Positions 15,881 through 25,216 of a DNA stretch of 51,614 nt are shown in pieces (position 1 is the stretch's first letter; each line of letters opens with the position of its first letter). The notes beneath the pieces are model-generated. The model was not told where the DNA came from, did no database searches, and saw only the letters and a program-made list of their open reading frames with translations. The stretch comes from Shewanella holmiensis (GTDB lineage: Bacteria; Pseudomonadota; Gammaproteobacteria; Enterobacterales; Shewanellaceae). Both the position numbers and the translations under genes were made by a program. Location: positions 1-51,614 of the forward strand of contig NZ_JAMTCD010000026.1 in assembly GCF_025370255.1 (NCBI RefSeq). Reading direction: 5' to 3'.

Positions 15881-17069
15881 AACTGTATTTGAGTTAACCC
15901 ACCTTGAAGAATTTGATTTTAGGTTATTAATTAAGGCATTGGGAAAAGGTGAAAAAGGTGCTCGGTCATTAACGTTCGCGGAATCAAGTTTGCTTATCCA
16001 AGGATTCGCCAAAGGTAAAGTGACTCACGCTCAAATGGCCAGTGCCATGATGCTAATGCGAGTAAGAGGCGAGACCGCAGCGGAAGTTGCTGGAGTAGTG
16101 AGCGGATTAAAACACACTATTGATGAAAGTTGGCAAGCAATACAGGTTGATATCGATTGGCCTGTTTATGCGGGGAAACGTGAGCAATTACCCTGGTTAT
16201 TGCTGGTGGCAAAGGTGCTCGCCACAAAAGGTTTAAGGGTGATGTTGCATGGTGATAGTTTTGCATTACCACATCGGCGTCATGTTGAGTCGTGTATTGA
16301 GGCGCTTAATATTTCCAGCGCTAAAACCGCAGACGAAGCAGAAAAAGCATTGCAAGCTGACGGTATTGTGTATGTTCACGCTGGGGATCTTGCCCCTGTA
16401 CTTGATGATTGCCGTTTATTGCACCAAGAACTTGGGTTACGAAGTCTTATTCAAACGGCATCAAGATGCATGAACCCAACCAATGGAGCAATCAGTTTAC
16501 GCAGTTTTTTTCATCCTGGGTTAGATAACTTGCACCAAAGCATTGCAGAAATACTCTTCGCTGAAGGCGATTACCAACCGGGGATGATTGCTATTTTTAA
16601 AGGGCTGCAGGGGGAAACAGAGATTAACCCCCGTGTCACTACTGATGTGCGTATCATCAAAAAAACATCAGACACGCTGCAATTTAGTTCATTTACTTTA
16701 CCCACGGTATTGGAAGGCTTTAGTGGTGCAAAAGTAGGCCAATCTGAATTGTCTGCAAAGAGTCTTGCACACCTTTGGCACACCATTTTACCTTTTCAAT
16801 CATCAATATTGGCTCATGAAATGACCTGCTCCATGGTTGAGCAAGCCCTCTGCAGCGTAGAGGCGACCTTATGTTTAGTGTTAAGTTTACAGCAAGCATT
16901 ATCCTCAAGGCCTGTTGTTGTAAAAGACAACCTATTATTGGCTCAACAATGGTGGTCTGAAAGGCTTTCTTTTGCTGCGTCTCATCCTATTAAACCTATG
17001 GAGACGTCGCCAAAATATTCCCTTGTAGATGCACTTTTGGATGATAAGGATGAAGTATGCGCAGTTTAA
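15873..17069 (+). CDS. TrpD2/YbiB-like phosphoribosyltransferase-fold protein of the nitrate assimilation operon
   Basis: 398 residues. ATG 15873 is chosen, overlapping the cobA stop and preceded by GAGGTG; an upstream in-frame ATG at 15807 lies deep inside cobA. The protein resembles the anthranilate phosphoribosyltransferase fold: an N-terminal helical domain (FAESSLLIQGFAKGKVTHAQMASAMMLMRVRGETAAEVAGVV), then LPWLLLVAKVLATKGLRVMLHG, GLRSLIQTASRCMNPT and GLQGETEINP. The PRPP-binding GTGGD motif of true TrpD is absent, so it is more like TrpD2 (E. coli YbiB), a nucleic-acid-binding paralogue. The operon position suggests a regulatory or nucleic-acid role in nitrate assimilation; that is inference. 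Confidence 0.72.
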   Translation: MPKTVFELTHLEEFDFRLLIKALGKGEKGARSLTFAESSLLIQGFAKGKVTHAQMASAMMLMRVRGETAAEVAGVVSGLKHTIDESWQAIQVDIDWPVYAGKREQLPWLLLVAKVLATKGLRVMLHGDSFALPHRRHVESCIEALNISSAKTADEAEKALQADGIVYVHAGDLAPVLDDCRLLHQELGLRSLIQTASRCMNPTNGAISLRSFFHPGLDNLHQSIAEILFAEGDYQPGMIAIFKGLQGETEINPRVTTDVRIIKKTSDTLQFSSFTLPTVLEGFSGAKVGQSELSAKSLAHLWHTILPFQSSILAHEMTCSMVEQALCSVEATLCLVLSLQQALSSRPVVVKDNLLLAQQWWSERLSFAASHPIKPMETSPKYSLVDALLDDKDEVCAV

Positions 17070-17716
17070 TTTTATGTGATACAACTTTCCTAAAATTTAC
17101 TGATGCAGTTCAGCGCATGGAACAGTATCAGGCGGTATTAAATTCAATGGGCGAAGTCGACATTATTGGTTCAATTAGCGCAGCAGAAAAGTCATACCAG
17201 CAGTCAAATTATGACATTATTTTAGTTTTGGTCGATACGTTAGCACACCCTATGCAGAGTTTTATACTGCGCGCTTTAAGCGTTAAGCCGAGCGTGTTTA
17301 TTGTCAATGCTAACCATTGGGATTTACAGCAACTTACTGAATTATTGACCTGCGGCAGGCTGACTTTTGTACCTGAAAACTTGGTGGCCAGTAGGCTAAG
17401 CCACATAGTCAGTTTAGCAAAAGTGCGTTTTATCACGGCTAACAACTCCTTGAATGAATTTAAAAAACTAGACGATGAAATGAAGCAATTGAAACTCATC
17501 GCTCAAGCCAAAGTGTTTTTGATGAAGCAAGGTTTTAGTGAAGACAAAGCGCATCAAATTATTCAGCAACAAGCTATGCAAAAAGGCCTCACTATGGCGC
17601 AGATGTCTGCACAAATTATTGCTCTGATGAGGTCACAAACGGTTCAACCATCTTCCCGTGATTCAGCAGTGCATGAAACGGGGCGCCTCATTTCAGTGCA
17701 AATGCACGTAAGGTGA
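17057..17716 (+). CDS. ANTAR-domain antiterminator with degenerate receiver (NasT-like)
   Basis: 219 residues. The N-terminal about 125 residues have receiver-like secondary structure but lack a convincing acidic pocket and the conserved lysine, so phosphorylation is doubtful. The ANTAR domain (about 150-200) reads LKLIAQAKVFLMKQGFSEDKAHQIIQQQAMQKGLTMAQMS... with the typical three-helix pattern. ANTAR proteins bind paired hairpins in leader RNA and prevent terminator formation. The terminator before nirB, 155 bases downstream of this gene, is the obvious target. NasT normally partners the nitrate sensor NasS; no NasS is encoded here. The gene overlaps the TrpD2-like gene by 13 bases. Confidence 0.82.
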   Translation: MRSLILCDTTFLKFTDAVQRMEQYQAVLNSMGEVDIIGSISAAEKSYQQSNYDIILVLVDTLAHPMQSFILRALSVKPSVFIVNANHWDLQQLTELLTCGRLTFVPENLVASRLSHIVSLAKVRFITANNSLNEFKKLDDEMKQLKLIAQAKVFLMKQGFSEDKAHQIIQQQAMQKGLTMAQMSAQIIALMRSQTVQPSSRDSAVHETGRLISVQMHVR

Positions 17717-17719
17717 TCA
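17703..17719 (+). promoter_or_regulatory. Possible NtrC site upstream of nirB
   Basis: TGCAC-N7-GATCA keeps a perfect left half and 3 of 5 positions of the right half of the NtrC dyad. It overlaps the end of the ANTAR gene, about 110-125 bases before the predicted nirB transcription start. Confidence 0.35.
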
Positions 17720-17801
17720 TGGTAAGTGTAGATGTATAAATTGATGGTGTTTAAGTCGTTGTTTTTAAGTTGTTAAATATTTATTTGTTAGGTGGGTTTT
17801 G

Positions 17802-17817
17802 TGGCATGTTGCCTGCA
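17802..17817 (+). promoter_or_regulatory. Sigma-54 promoter of the nirBD-narK operon
   Basis: TGGCATG-TTGC-CTGCA fits the -24/-12 pattern with two mismatches from TGGCACG and TTGCA. Transcription would start near 17829, giving a leader of about 113 bases that contains the terminator. Confidence 0.68.
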
Positions 17818-17870
17818 ATAACATCATTAGCATTAAAAGTGTAAATTAAAATCTGGTTTGTATTTAGGCA

Positions 17871-17914
17871 AAGGCGCCAACTCTTTAAGTGGAGTTAGCG
17901 CCTTTTTGTTTTTT
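17871..17914 (+). terminator. Leader terminator before nirB, probable ANTAR-controlled attenuator
   Basis: A GC-rich stem GGCGC-AACTC / GAGTT-GCGCC with one internal mismatch and an 8-base loop is followed by a long T tract. It lies between the sigma-54 promoter and nirB, so read-through requires antitermination. I did not find a certain pair of ANTAR hexaloop hairpins by eye. Confidence 0.8.
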
Positions 17915-17941
17915 ACATCCATGGCATGAAGGAGCCTAAAA

Positions 17942-20548
17942 ATGGCAGTCACAAAACCCAAGTTAATGGTCGTCGGTAATGGCATGGTCGGCCATCACTT
18001 TATTGAACAATTGTGTAGCCTAGGGCTAAATAAGCAGTTTGATGTGCACGTGTTTGGTGAAGAACCTCGTCCGGCCTACGATAGAGTGCAATTATCGAAA
18101 TATTTTGAGACTAATAGCGCTGACTCTTTAATGTTAACCAGTGCGCAAGATTATGCCGATTGGGGCATAACGCTGCACTTAAATACCCAAATAACCGCCA
18201 TTGATACAGCAAGTAAAACACTAACCAGCGCTCAAGGCGATGTATATGAGTATGAACGTTTAGTGTTATCTACAGGCTCATTTCCTTTTGTGCCGCCGAT
18301 TAATGGTAATGACCGAGCTCAATGCCTAGTGTATCGAACCATTGAAGATTTAGAAGCCATTCAAGCATCGGCTAAAAATAGTAAAATTGGCGTAGTAGTT
18401 GGTGGTGGATTGCTGGGTTTAGAAGCAGCAAATGCCATGCAGCAGTTGGGTGTAAAAACCCACGTTGTTGAATTTGCACCACAATTGATGCCCGTTCAGC
18501 TAAATGATAAAGCCGGTGAATTACTGTGCAGTAAAATTGAACAGCTAGGTGTTAGTGTTCATACCTCAAAAGCCACCACAGCGATTATTGATGGTGAAAC
18601 GGCATTGCACCGCATGACTTTCAGTGATGAGTCATACCTTGAAACCGACATGATAGTGTTTTCAGCAGGGATCCGCCCCCAAGATGCATTAGCAAGAGTC
18701 TCTAACATCAACATTGGCGAGCGCGGTGGCATTGTGATTGATGATTACTGCTTAACATCTGCACCAGATGTGTATGCCATTGGTGAGTGCGCCTTATGGG
18801 AACAAAAGATTTTTGGGTTAGTGGCGCCTGGTTATCAAATGGCCCGTGTTGCAGCCTCACATATTGCCTCAATTGTGACTGACACAGCAGCAACGGCCTT
18901 TAAAGGTGCAGATATGAGCACCAAACTGAAATTATTAGGGGTTGATGTTGCCGCTATTGGTGCTAGCAGAGGCTTCGATAATGCCCAATTTGTTGAACTG
19001 TCAGATAACCAAGCGGGGATTTATAAAAAGCTGTGGTTTGATGAAAGCGGCAAGTTTTTAAAAGGTGCGGTGTTAATTGGTGATAACAGTGACTATAGCC
19101 GCTTGCTAGATACTTATTTATCCCAAGACGAAATTGAAGGCTCTGCGGTGGAGTTACTACTGGCAGGCGCTGAATCAGACGCCGATCTAAAAGATACCTC
19201 TATTGTGTGTTCATGCCATCAGGTGACCAAAGGCGATATCGTTGAAGCGGTCAAAGCTGGCAATCACAAAATGGCTGAAATTAAGTCTTGTACGCGTGCC
19301 GCATCTGGTTGTGGTGGCTGTGCTCCATTAGTGCAAAAGATTATCGATCAAACCTTGCAAGCTGAGGGTTTAGATTTTAATACTGGGATTTGTGCTCACT
19401 TTGATCATAATCGCCAAGGCTTGTACCACATCTGTCAAGTAGAAGACATTCATGATTTTGAAACCTTAATTAGCCAGCATGGCAAACCCTCAGCAGATGG
19501 CCATCATTATGGTTGCGATATCTGTAAACCTGCTGCCGCCTCTATTTTTGCCAGCCTAAAAAACCACTATGTATTAGATCAAGATAAAGGTCATGTCCAA
19601 CTGCAAGATACCAACGATGCCTATTTAGGCAACTTGCAAAAAGACGGTACCTATTCAGTGGTTCCCCGTGTTGCTGGTGGTGAAATCACGCCTAAAAAGT
19701 TAATTGCCATGGGTGAAATTGCCCAAGAATATGACCTTTACACCAAAATAACCGGTGGGCAGCGCATTGATATGTTTGGTGCCAAGCTATCGCAGTTACC
19801 TGAAATTTGGCGAAAGCTAATCGATGCTGGTTTTGAAACGGGTCATGCTTACGGTAAATCATTACGCACGGTTAAATCTTGTGTTGGTAGTACATGGTGT
19901 CGTTATGGTGTGCAAGATTCTGTTGGTTTAGCCATTGATTTAGAGAACCGTTACAAGGGGTTACGCAGTCCACATAAAATTAAGTTTGCGGTATCAGGTT
20001 GTACTCGAGAGTGCGCAGAAGCGCAAAGCAAAGATATCGGCGTAATAGCCAGTGATAAAGGCTGGAACTTATATGTTGCTGGTAATGGCGGTATGCGACC
20101 ACGCCACGGTGATTTATTTGCTACCGATTTATCAACCGAAGATTTGTATAAGTACATAGACAGAATTTTGATGTTCTACATCAAAACCGCAGACAAGTTA
20201 CAGCGGACATCTACTTGGATGGAGTCGCTAGAAGGTGGGCTACCTTACTTGCAATCAATAGTCGTTGACGATGCATTAGCGATAAATGCTGAGCTGGAAA
20301 AACAAATGGATCACATTGTTGGCAGCTATCAATGTGAGTGGAAAACCAGTCTTGAACGACCTGCATTCTTAGCGCGATTTAATGAGTTTGTGAACCCAAA
20401 TGATGCGCCAGCGGAGGAATTGCATGCATATGAACGTATTAGAGATCAGCGTTTTCCAGCATTAAGCAAAAATGTAGGAGCAGGCACGATTGCTATCAAA
20501 AATGTCACCGATGAAAAAGAAACTGCCACAGAGGAGGCCTTAGTATGA
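17942..20548 (+). CDS. nirB: Assimilatory NADH-dependent nitrite reductase, large subunit
   Basis: 868 residues. The N-terminal FAD/NADH oxidoreductase (about 1-320) has VVGNGMVGHHF and GVVVGGGLLGLEAA dinucleotide motifs. A BFD-like [2Fe-2S] domain follows (CSCHQVTKGDI ... CGGCAPLVQKI, about 421-460). The siroheme/[4Fe-4S] region has SCVGSTWCRYG (Cx5C) and SGCTRECAEAQ (Cx3C) near 640-690. It reduces nitrite to ammonium with six electrons from NADH in the cytoplasm. AAGGAG precedes the start. It overlaps nirD by four bases (ATGA). Confidence 0.96.
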   Translation: MAVTKPKLMVVGNGMVGHHFIEQLCSLGLNKQFDVHVFGEEPRPAYDRVQLSKYFETNSADSLMLTSAQDYADWGITLHLNTQITAIDTASKTLTSAQGDVYEYERLVLSTGSFPFVPPINGNDRAQCLVYRTIEDLEAIQASAKNSKIGVVVGGGLLGLEAANAMQQLGVKTHVVEFAPQLMPVQLNDKAGELLCSKIEQLGVSVHTSKATTAIIDGETALHRMTFSDESYLETDMIVFSAGIRPQDALARVSNINIGERGGIVIDDYCLTSAPDVYAIGECALWEQKIFGLVAPGYQMARVAASHIASIVTDTAATAFKGADMSTKLKLLGVDVAAIGASRGFDNAQFVELSDNQAGIYKKLWFDESGKFLKGAVLIGDNSDYSRLLDTYLSQDEIEGSAVELLLAGAESDADLKDTSIVCSCHQVTKGDIVEAVKAGNHKMAEIKSCTRAASGCGGCAPLVQKIIDQTLQAEGLDFNTGICAHFDHNRQGLYHICQVEDIHDFETLISQHGKPSADGHHYGCDICKPAAASIFASLKNHYVLDQDKGHVQLQDTNDAYLGNLQKDGTYSVVPRVAGGEITPKKLIAMGEIAQEYDLYTKITGGQRIDMFGAKLSQLPEIWRKLIDAGFETGHAYGKSLRTVKSCVGSTWCRYGVQDSVGLAIDLENRYKGLRSPHKIKFAVSGCTRECAEAQSKDIGVIASDKGWNLYVAGNGGMRPRHGDLFATDLSTEDLYKYIDRILMFYIKTADKLQRTSTWMESLEGGLPYLQSIVVDDALAINAELEKQMDHIVGSYQCEWKTSLERPAFLARFNEFVNPNDAPAEELHAYERIRDQRFPALSKNVGAGTIAIKNVTDEKETATEEALV

Positions 20549-20871
20549 GTTGGGTAAATGTATGTGATGAAACAAGTCTGCCTCAAGGTACAGGGGTTGC
20601 GGCCTGGGTAGCAGGAAAAGCCGTGGCCATTTTTAATCTGGGTAAGCATGGCTTATTTGCAATTGATAATATCGACCCCGCAACTGGCGTGAGTTTACTC
20701 GCCCGTGGATTAATTTGTGAAATGGAAGGTCAACTTTGCGTCGCATCGCCTTTATATAAACAGCATTACTGTTTAAAAACCGGTGTGTGTTTAGAAGACT
20801 CGCAATTGGTCGCTAGCCCGTTTGCGATAAAAACTGAGCTGGGCAAAGTGTTTGTTATGGCCAAAGAATAA
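20545..20871 (+). CDS. nirD: Nitrite reductase small subunit
   Basis: 108 residues with a Rieske-like fold ([51 protein letters not shown]). It lacks the paired CxH/CxxH ligands of a true Rieske cluster, as is normal for NirD. It forms the NirBD enzyme. The start overlaps the nirB stop and GGAGG lies upstream. Confidence 0.94.
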   Translation: MSWVNVCDETSLPQGTGVAAWVAGKAVAIFNLGKHGLFAIDNIDPATGVSLLARGLICEMEGQLCVASPLYKQHYCLKTGVCLEDSQLVASPFAIKTELGKVFVMAKE

Positions 20872-20885
20872 AGAAGGAATCAATC

Positions 20886-22352
20886 ATGAGCATACAAAAA
20901 TTTAAGCTGTTTTCATTTTCTGGAAAAATGAAAGTTTTACACTTGAGCTGGATGGCCTTTTTCATCACCTTCGTTGTGTGGTTTAACGCAGCGCCTTTAG
21001 TCAGTGTTATTGCTGATAGTTTAGGGTTAACCAAGGATCAAATTAAAACGCTACTGATTTTAAACGTAGCGCTGACTATTCCAGCAAGGATTATTATCGG
21101 TATGGTGACCGATAAATATGGTCCTAAGGTGACTTATTCAGCCTTGCTGGCTATCTGTTCTATTCCCTGTTTTATGTTTGCGGTAGCGGACTCTTTTGAA
21201 CAGCTTGCGCTAGCCCGTTTTTTAATAGGCTTTATTGGCGCGGGTTTTGTTATCGGAATTCGTGTTGTTAGTGAATGGTTTCCGGCGAAAGAGTTAGGCA
21301 CAGCTGAAGGTATTTATGGTGGTTGGGGTAACTTTGGTTCAGCTGCTGCCGCATTTACTTTACCAGCCGTCGCATTAGCTTTTGGTGGCGAAAATGGCTG
21401 GCGTTTTGCCATTGGCTTGACGGGATTGATGAGTTTAGCATTTTCATTTGTATACTACTTCAATATCACCGACACGCCAAAAGGGTCTACCTACTTTAAA
21501 CCTAAAAAAGGCGGTGGATTAGAAGTCACCAGTAAAAATGATTTTGTGTTGTTAATCATCATGAAAATCCCAATGTACGCCACATTAGCATTACTTGCTT
21601 GGAAGCTGTCTCCTGCTGGTGTCAGTATGTTTACTCAAAGTGTCACCGAGCTTATTTATGGTTTATTACTTGTGGTATTTGTGATTGATGTTTATCAAAC
21701 CTATCAGGTCAACAAGCATATATTTACCCGCGAGGTCCCTGAATTTGAACGTTATGAATTTAAGCAAGTGGCGGTATTGAATGTCTTGTACTTCACCACT
21801 TTTGGTTCCGAGCTTGCTGTGGTGTCGATGCTACCATTATTTTTTGCAGAAACGTTTGCATTAGGTATGGCACAAGCGGGTATGGTGGCTTCAAGTTATG
21901 CCTTTATGAACCTAATGTCTCGCCCTGGCGGCGGCTGGTTAAGTGATAAGTTTGGCCGTAAAACCACCTTGTTAATTTTAACTGCAGGGTTAGCCGTTGG
22001 TTATTTTTCGGTCGCGCAGATTGAATCAAGCTGGAACCTGCCTGTTGCGGTGGTCGTGGTAATGGCATGTTCATTCTTTGTACAGGGTGGTGAAGGCGCT
22101 GTGTTTGCTGCTGTTCCATTAATTAAACGCCGCTTAACAGGGCAAATTGCCGGAATGACAGGGGCTTATGGGAACGTGGGGGCCGTGTTCTTTTTAACGG
22201 TTTACTCAATGGTTTCAACCCAAATGTTTTTCTACGTCATTGCCTTAAGTGCAGTATTTGGCTTTATCACACTATTCTTTATGAACGAGCCTAAGGGGCA
22301 TATTGCTGAAGTGAATGAGCAGGGTGAAGTCACCTTAATTAGTGTGAGTTAA
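20886..22352 (+). CDS. NarK/NasA-type nitrate/nitrite transporter (MFS)
   Basis: 488 residues with about twelve membrane helices. The nitrate signature motifs are visible as [16 protein letters not shown] and [14 protein letters not shown], with the MFS motif [10 protein letters not shown] in loop 2-3. It probably imports nitrate for assimilation, given its place downstream of nirD by 14 bases with an AAGGAA ribosome binding site. There is a longer central loop (about 195-290) with an extra hydrophobic segment. Confidence 0.92.
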   Translation: MSIQKFKLFSFSGKMKVLHLSWMAFFITFVVWFNAAPLVSVIADSLGLTKDQIKTLLILNVALTIPARIIIGMVTDKYGPKVTYSALLAICSIPCFMFAVADSFEQLALARFLIGFIGAGFVIGIRVVSEWFPAKELGTAEGIYGGWGNFGSAAAAFTLPAVALAFGGENGWRFAIGLTGLMSLAFSFVYYFNITDTPKGSTYFKPKKGGGLEVTSKNDFVLLIIMKIPMYATLALLAWKLSPAGVSMFTQSVTELIYGLLLVVFVIDVYQTYQVNKHIFTREVPEFERYEFKQVAVLNVLYFTTFGSELAVVSMLPLFFAETFALGMAQAGMVASSYAFMNLMSRPGGGWLSDKFGRKTTLLILTAGLAVGYFSVAQIESSWNLPVAVVVVMACSFFVQGGEGAVFAAVPLIKRRLTGQIAGMTGAYGNVGAVFFLTVYSMVSTQMFFYVIALSAVFGFITLFFMNEPKGHIAEVNEQGEVTLISVS

Positions 22353-22370
22353 TTTTACCGCAAATGTTAG

Positions 22371-22392
22371 CGCGAGTAGTTCACTGCTCGCG
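22371..22392 (+). other. 3' hairpin after the transporter gene
   Basis: CGCGAGTAG / CTGCTCGCG stem with loop TTCA and one G-U pair. No T tract follows, so it is more likely an mRNA-stabilising or weak processing hairpin than a strong terminator. Confidence 0.5.
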
Positions 22393-22509
22393 GTTCATTG
22401 TTGAACACTGATATGACCATTGGCATTTTGATCCTACTTAACATTGTCAATGAGTGACCAATGAGTAGAGAATAAGTATGCACAAACAAATCGACGGGCA
22501 GCTTAAAAC

Positions 22510-24285
22510 ATGAGTTTAGAGTCAAGCAGTGATGATGTATTACCCACACTTCAAGCTAATCAGCTGAGTCTTCATGTCGGTCAGGCGTCAGACAAGGGGG
22601 TTAAAGCTTCCAATGAAGATGCCGTGGGTATTCGTATTCCGTCAGGACTTATGCTAACCACTAAAGGTATTGTCAGTGTGATCAGCGATGGGGTGAGCAC
22701 GGCGGAAAACGGCGCACAGGCATCAGCCATCAGTGTGAGTAATTTCATTAGTGATTATTATTCCACCCCAGATACCTGGAGCGTACAAACCTCAAGTAAT
22801 AAAGTATTAACCTCCTTAAATCGATGGTTGTATGGGCTGGGGCAAGATTACAGGGATGCGCGCAGAGGTTATGTCTGTACTTTTTCTGCATTGGTGTTTA
22901 AATCATGCACCGCACATATGCTGCATGTCGGTGACTCTAGAGTGTATCGTTTTAGAGCAGGAGAGTTAGTCAAATTAAGTCGCGATCACAGCACCAGTGT
23001 CAGTGAAACTCGGCATTATTTGACCAGAGCTTTAGGGATGGATGTTAATTTAGAGGTTGATTACAAAGCTATTTCGCTAGAGCAAGGTGATGTTTTTTTA
23101 CTGACAACCGACGGTATCCATGATGTGCTGACCGATCATGAAATGAGCCATTTTTTGCTTGGGTTTATGAGTAAACATCCTCAGTTATCGGATCAACAAT
23201 GTGAACAGTTTTGCGATCAATTAGTCCACAAATCCTTGCAACTTCAGAGTAAAGATAATCTAAGTGCTCAATTGCTTTATGTCGCTCGTTTGCCGAGTCA
23301 GGCGATTGATGATGTTTATCAACGTTTAGCCAGTAAGCCTTTTCCGCCACCAATGGACGTAGGCATGAAACTCGATGGTTACCAAGTCACTCATATTGTC
23401 CATCAGTCGCAGCGTAGCCAGGTTTATCGAGTAGTTAACCAAGAGGGAAAAGCCTTTTGTATGAAAACGCCGTCGGTGAATTATCTTGATGATGCGGCGT
23501 ATATCGAGCGATTTATGCTAGAAAGTTGGGTCGGTAATCGTATCAATAGCCCTTATGTGGTGAGTATTGCTGAGCAACAGCAAGCTAAATCTGCTTTGTA
23601 TTATCTGACAGAGTTTTTAGATGGACTGAGTTTAGCCGAGTGGCTTGTTCATCATAAAAAAGCACCAGTGGAAGATGTTCTTAGGCTGGTGAAGCAAATA
23701 GAGCTAGGGGTAAGGGCATTTCATCGTAAAGAGACCCTCCATCAAGATTTAAAGCCGGATAATATTTTTGTTACTCGTCAAAATACAGTAAAGATTATAG
23801 ATTTTGGTTCTTGCCACATAAAAGGTATCGCAGAAATTAGTACGCCGCTCATTAGAGATCAAATACTCGGTACCGCTGATTATACCGCACCGGAAGTGAT
23901 ACTGGGCTATCAACCCGACAGTAGGGCTGATTTATTTTCAATTGCCGTTATTGCTTTTGAAATGCTAGCGGGCGAATTACCCTTTAAAGGTCAATTAAAT
24001 AAGTGCCATACACGTCAAGATTTTCTAAAATTAGATTATGTCAGCGTATACAAACTTAACCCTATGGTGCCTGAATGGATGGATAAAGTGCTCAAGCAAG
24101 CCATGAGCATTGAACCTGCATTTAGACAGGCTGATACCTGTGAATTTATTCACCAGCTTTGCACCCCCAAACAGGAGGGCGTGACAAAAGTCAGTGTGCC
24201 ACTTATTGATAGAAACCCACTTAAATTTTGGCAAGTCACCTCAATTATTTTATTTATCTCTCTGGTCATTTCATTACTTAATTAA
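22510..24285 (+). CDS. Bifunctional PP2C-type phosphatase / Ser-Thr kinase, membrane tethered
   Basis: 591 residues. An N-terminal PP2C domain (about 15-260) has VGQASDKGVKASNED, VISDGVSTAENG and TTDGIHDVLTD, giving the metal-binding aspartates. A C-terminal protein kinase domain (about 285-555) has catalytic lysine in FCMKTPS, LHQDLKPDNIFV as the catalytic loop, IDFGSCH (DFG) and GTADYTAPE. The glycine-rich loop is atypical. A single hydrophobic segment at the very C-terminus (FWQVTSIILFISLVISLL) would anchor it with both domains in the cytoplasm. The same architecture recurs next to nitrate/nitrite genes in marine Gammaproteobacteria, as far as I recall; its target is not known to me. It lies 157 bases after the transporter. 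Confidence 0.85.
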   Translation: MSLESSSDDVLPTLQANQLSLHVGQASDKGVKASNEDAVGIRIPSGLMLTTKGIVSVISDGVSTAENGAQASAISVSNFISDYYSTPDTWSVQTSSNKVLTSLNRWLYGLGQDYRDARRGYVCTFSALVFKSCTAHMLHVGDSRVYRFRAGELVKLSRDHSTSVSETRHYLTRALGMDVNLEVDYKAISLEQGDVFLLTTDGIHDVLTDHEMSHFLLGFMSKHPQLSDQQCEQFCDQLVHKSLQLQSKDNLSAQLLYVARLPSQAIDDVYQRLASKPFPPPMDVGMKLDGYQVTHIVHQSQRSQVYRVVNQEGKAFCMKTPSVNYLDDAAYIERFMLESWVGNRINSPYVVSIAEQQQAKSALYYLTEFLDGLSLAEWLVHHKKAPVEDVLRLVKQIELGVRAFHRKETLHQDLKPDNIFVTRQNTVKIIDFGSCHIKGIAEISTPLIRDQILGTADYTAPEVILGYQPDSRADLFSIAVIAFEMLAGELPFKGQLNKCHTRQDFLKLDYVSVYKLNPMVPEWMDKVLKQAMSIEPAFRQADTCEFIHQLCTPKQEGVTKVSVPLIDRNPLKFWQVTSIILFISLVISLLN

Positions 24286-24659
24286 TCCCAATTAGCATTA
24301 TGAAGCGCTTCATTCTGGCATGAGTACTTTTGCCTATTAATTAGAATGTTAGTCTTCAAAACGTATTAATTACCTTTGTCATCAGATCTTCAACTCCCTC
24401 GTTTTCTATTAAATAATGCATATTAAGCATTGCTTAACACTATGATATTTAAATGATTATGCCTTTAGCTAGTAATAAAGTGGGGGGTGGCGGCGACTTT
24501 TAGTCTGAAGGTCTATGCTGCTTTCATACTGCGGGTGGACTCATTGTTGTTAATGCGGCGTCATAATATTGACACTACCGATAGCGCTGGGATCAGTAAA
24601 AGTTAACTGATTGCGTTTTAACATTAATGGATTTAATGAATCCCCTAAGGGCAGGAAGC
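24286..24659. promoter_or_regulatory. Upstream region of the curli locus
   Basis: About 370 bases without a supported gene. A G-rich stretch (24480-24495) and CGGGTGGACTCA near 24534 loosely resemble CsgD-type operators, but only the CGGGTG core fits. TCATTG and TAATAT with a 17-base spacer ending near 24570 is a weak promoter candidate. The sequence before the csgB start contains TAAGGG. Confidence 0.35.
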
Positions 24660-25196
24660 ATGACCTTGATTAAGCGTCAAACATCATATGGCATAAAAAC
24701 AAACGCAGGTTTGTTAGCGCTTGCAATGTACATTTTGTCCTTCCCAACTTTTAGCCAGGATATTAGCGATATTGATGAATTAGCTGTGATAGGTAATAGG
24801 GCCAATGTTGTTCAACTTGGCGATGACCTTAGCGTTAATCTCAATCAACTTGGCACAAACAATCATTTTTTAACAACTCAATCTGGATTTGATAATCAAC
24901 TCACAGCTAACCAGCAAGGTACAAATAATTATGCCATTGCCAATCAGTCAGGAAGTGATATCGAAGCCAATTTATTACAAACCGGTTTTAATAATGTGGC
25001 GTTAGTGAATCAAATGGGTGCAAGCCTAATGGTTGATTTAACACAAATAGGTATTGATAACGTTGCGATTGTGAATCAAACCGGTAGTGAGAATGCGATT
25101 TGGATCCAGCAGTACGGCTCCGGAAATGCTGTAGGTGTAACTCAATGGGGTACATCACAACAAGTTGTTGTGACCCAAGGTAATTTATCTAACTAA
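24660..25196 (+). CDS. csgB: Curlin minor subunit, CsgB-like nucleator
   Basis: 178 residues from ATG 24660 (AAGGG eight bases upstream). An upstream in-frame ATG at 24627 would add 11 residues before the signal peptide MTLIKRQTSYGIKTNAGLLALAMYILSFPTFS. The mature part carries about five imperfect curlin repeats of the pattern NxLxQxGxxNxAxxxQxG, for example NLLQTGFNNVALVNQMG and DLTQIGIDNVAIVNQTG. CsgB anchors the fibre to the surface and nucleates CsgA polymerisation. It lacks an arginine-rich tail like that of E. coli CsgB. csgA follows 20 bases later. Confidence 0.82.
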   Translation: MTLIKRQTSYGIKTNAGLLALAMYILSFPTFSQDISDIDELAVIGNRANVVQLGDDLSVNLNQLGTNNHFLTTQSGFDNQLTANQQGTNNYAIANQSGSDIEANLLQTGFNNVALVNQMGASLMVDLTQIGIDNVAIVNQTGSENAIWIQQYGSGNAVGVTQWGTSQQVVVTQGNLSN

Positions 25197-25216
25197 GCGT
25201 AAAGGGAAAGACAAAG

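Noticed and set aside
24534..24545. CsgD-type operator before csgB
   Set aside because: Only the CGGGTG core matches; too short to call in a G-rich stretch.
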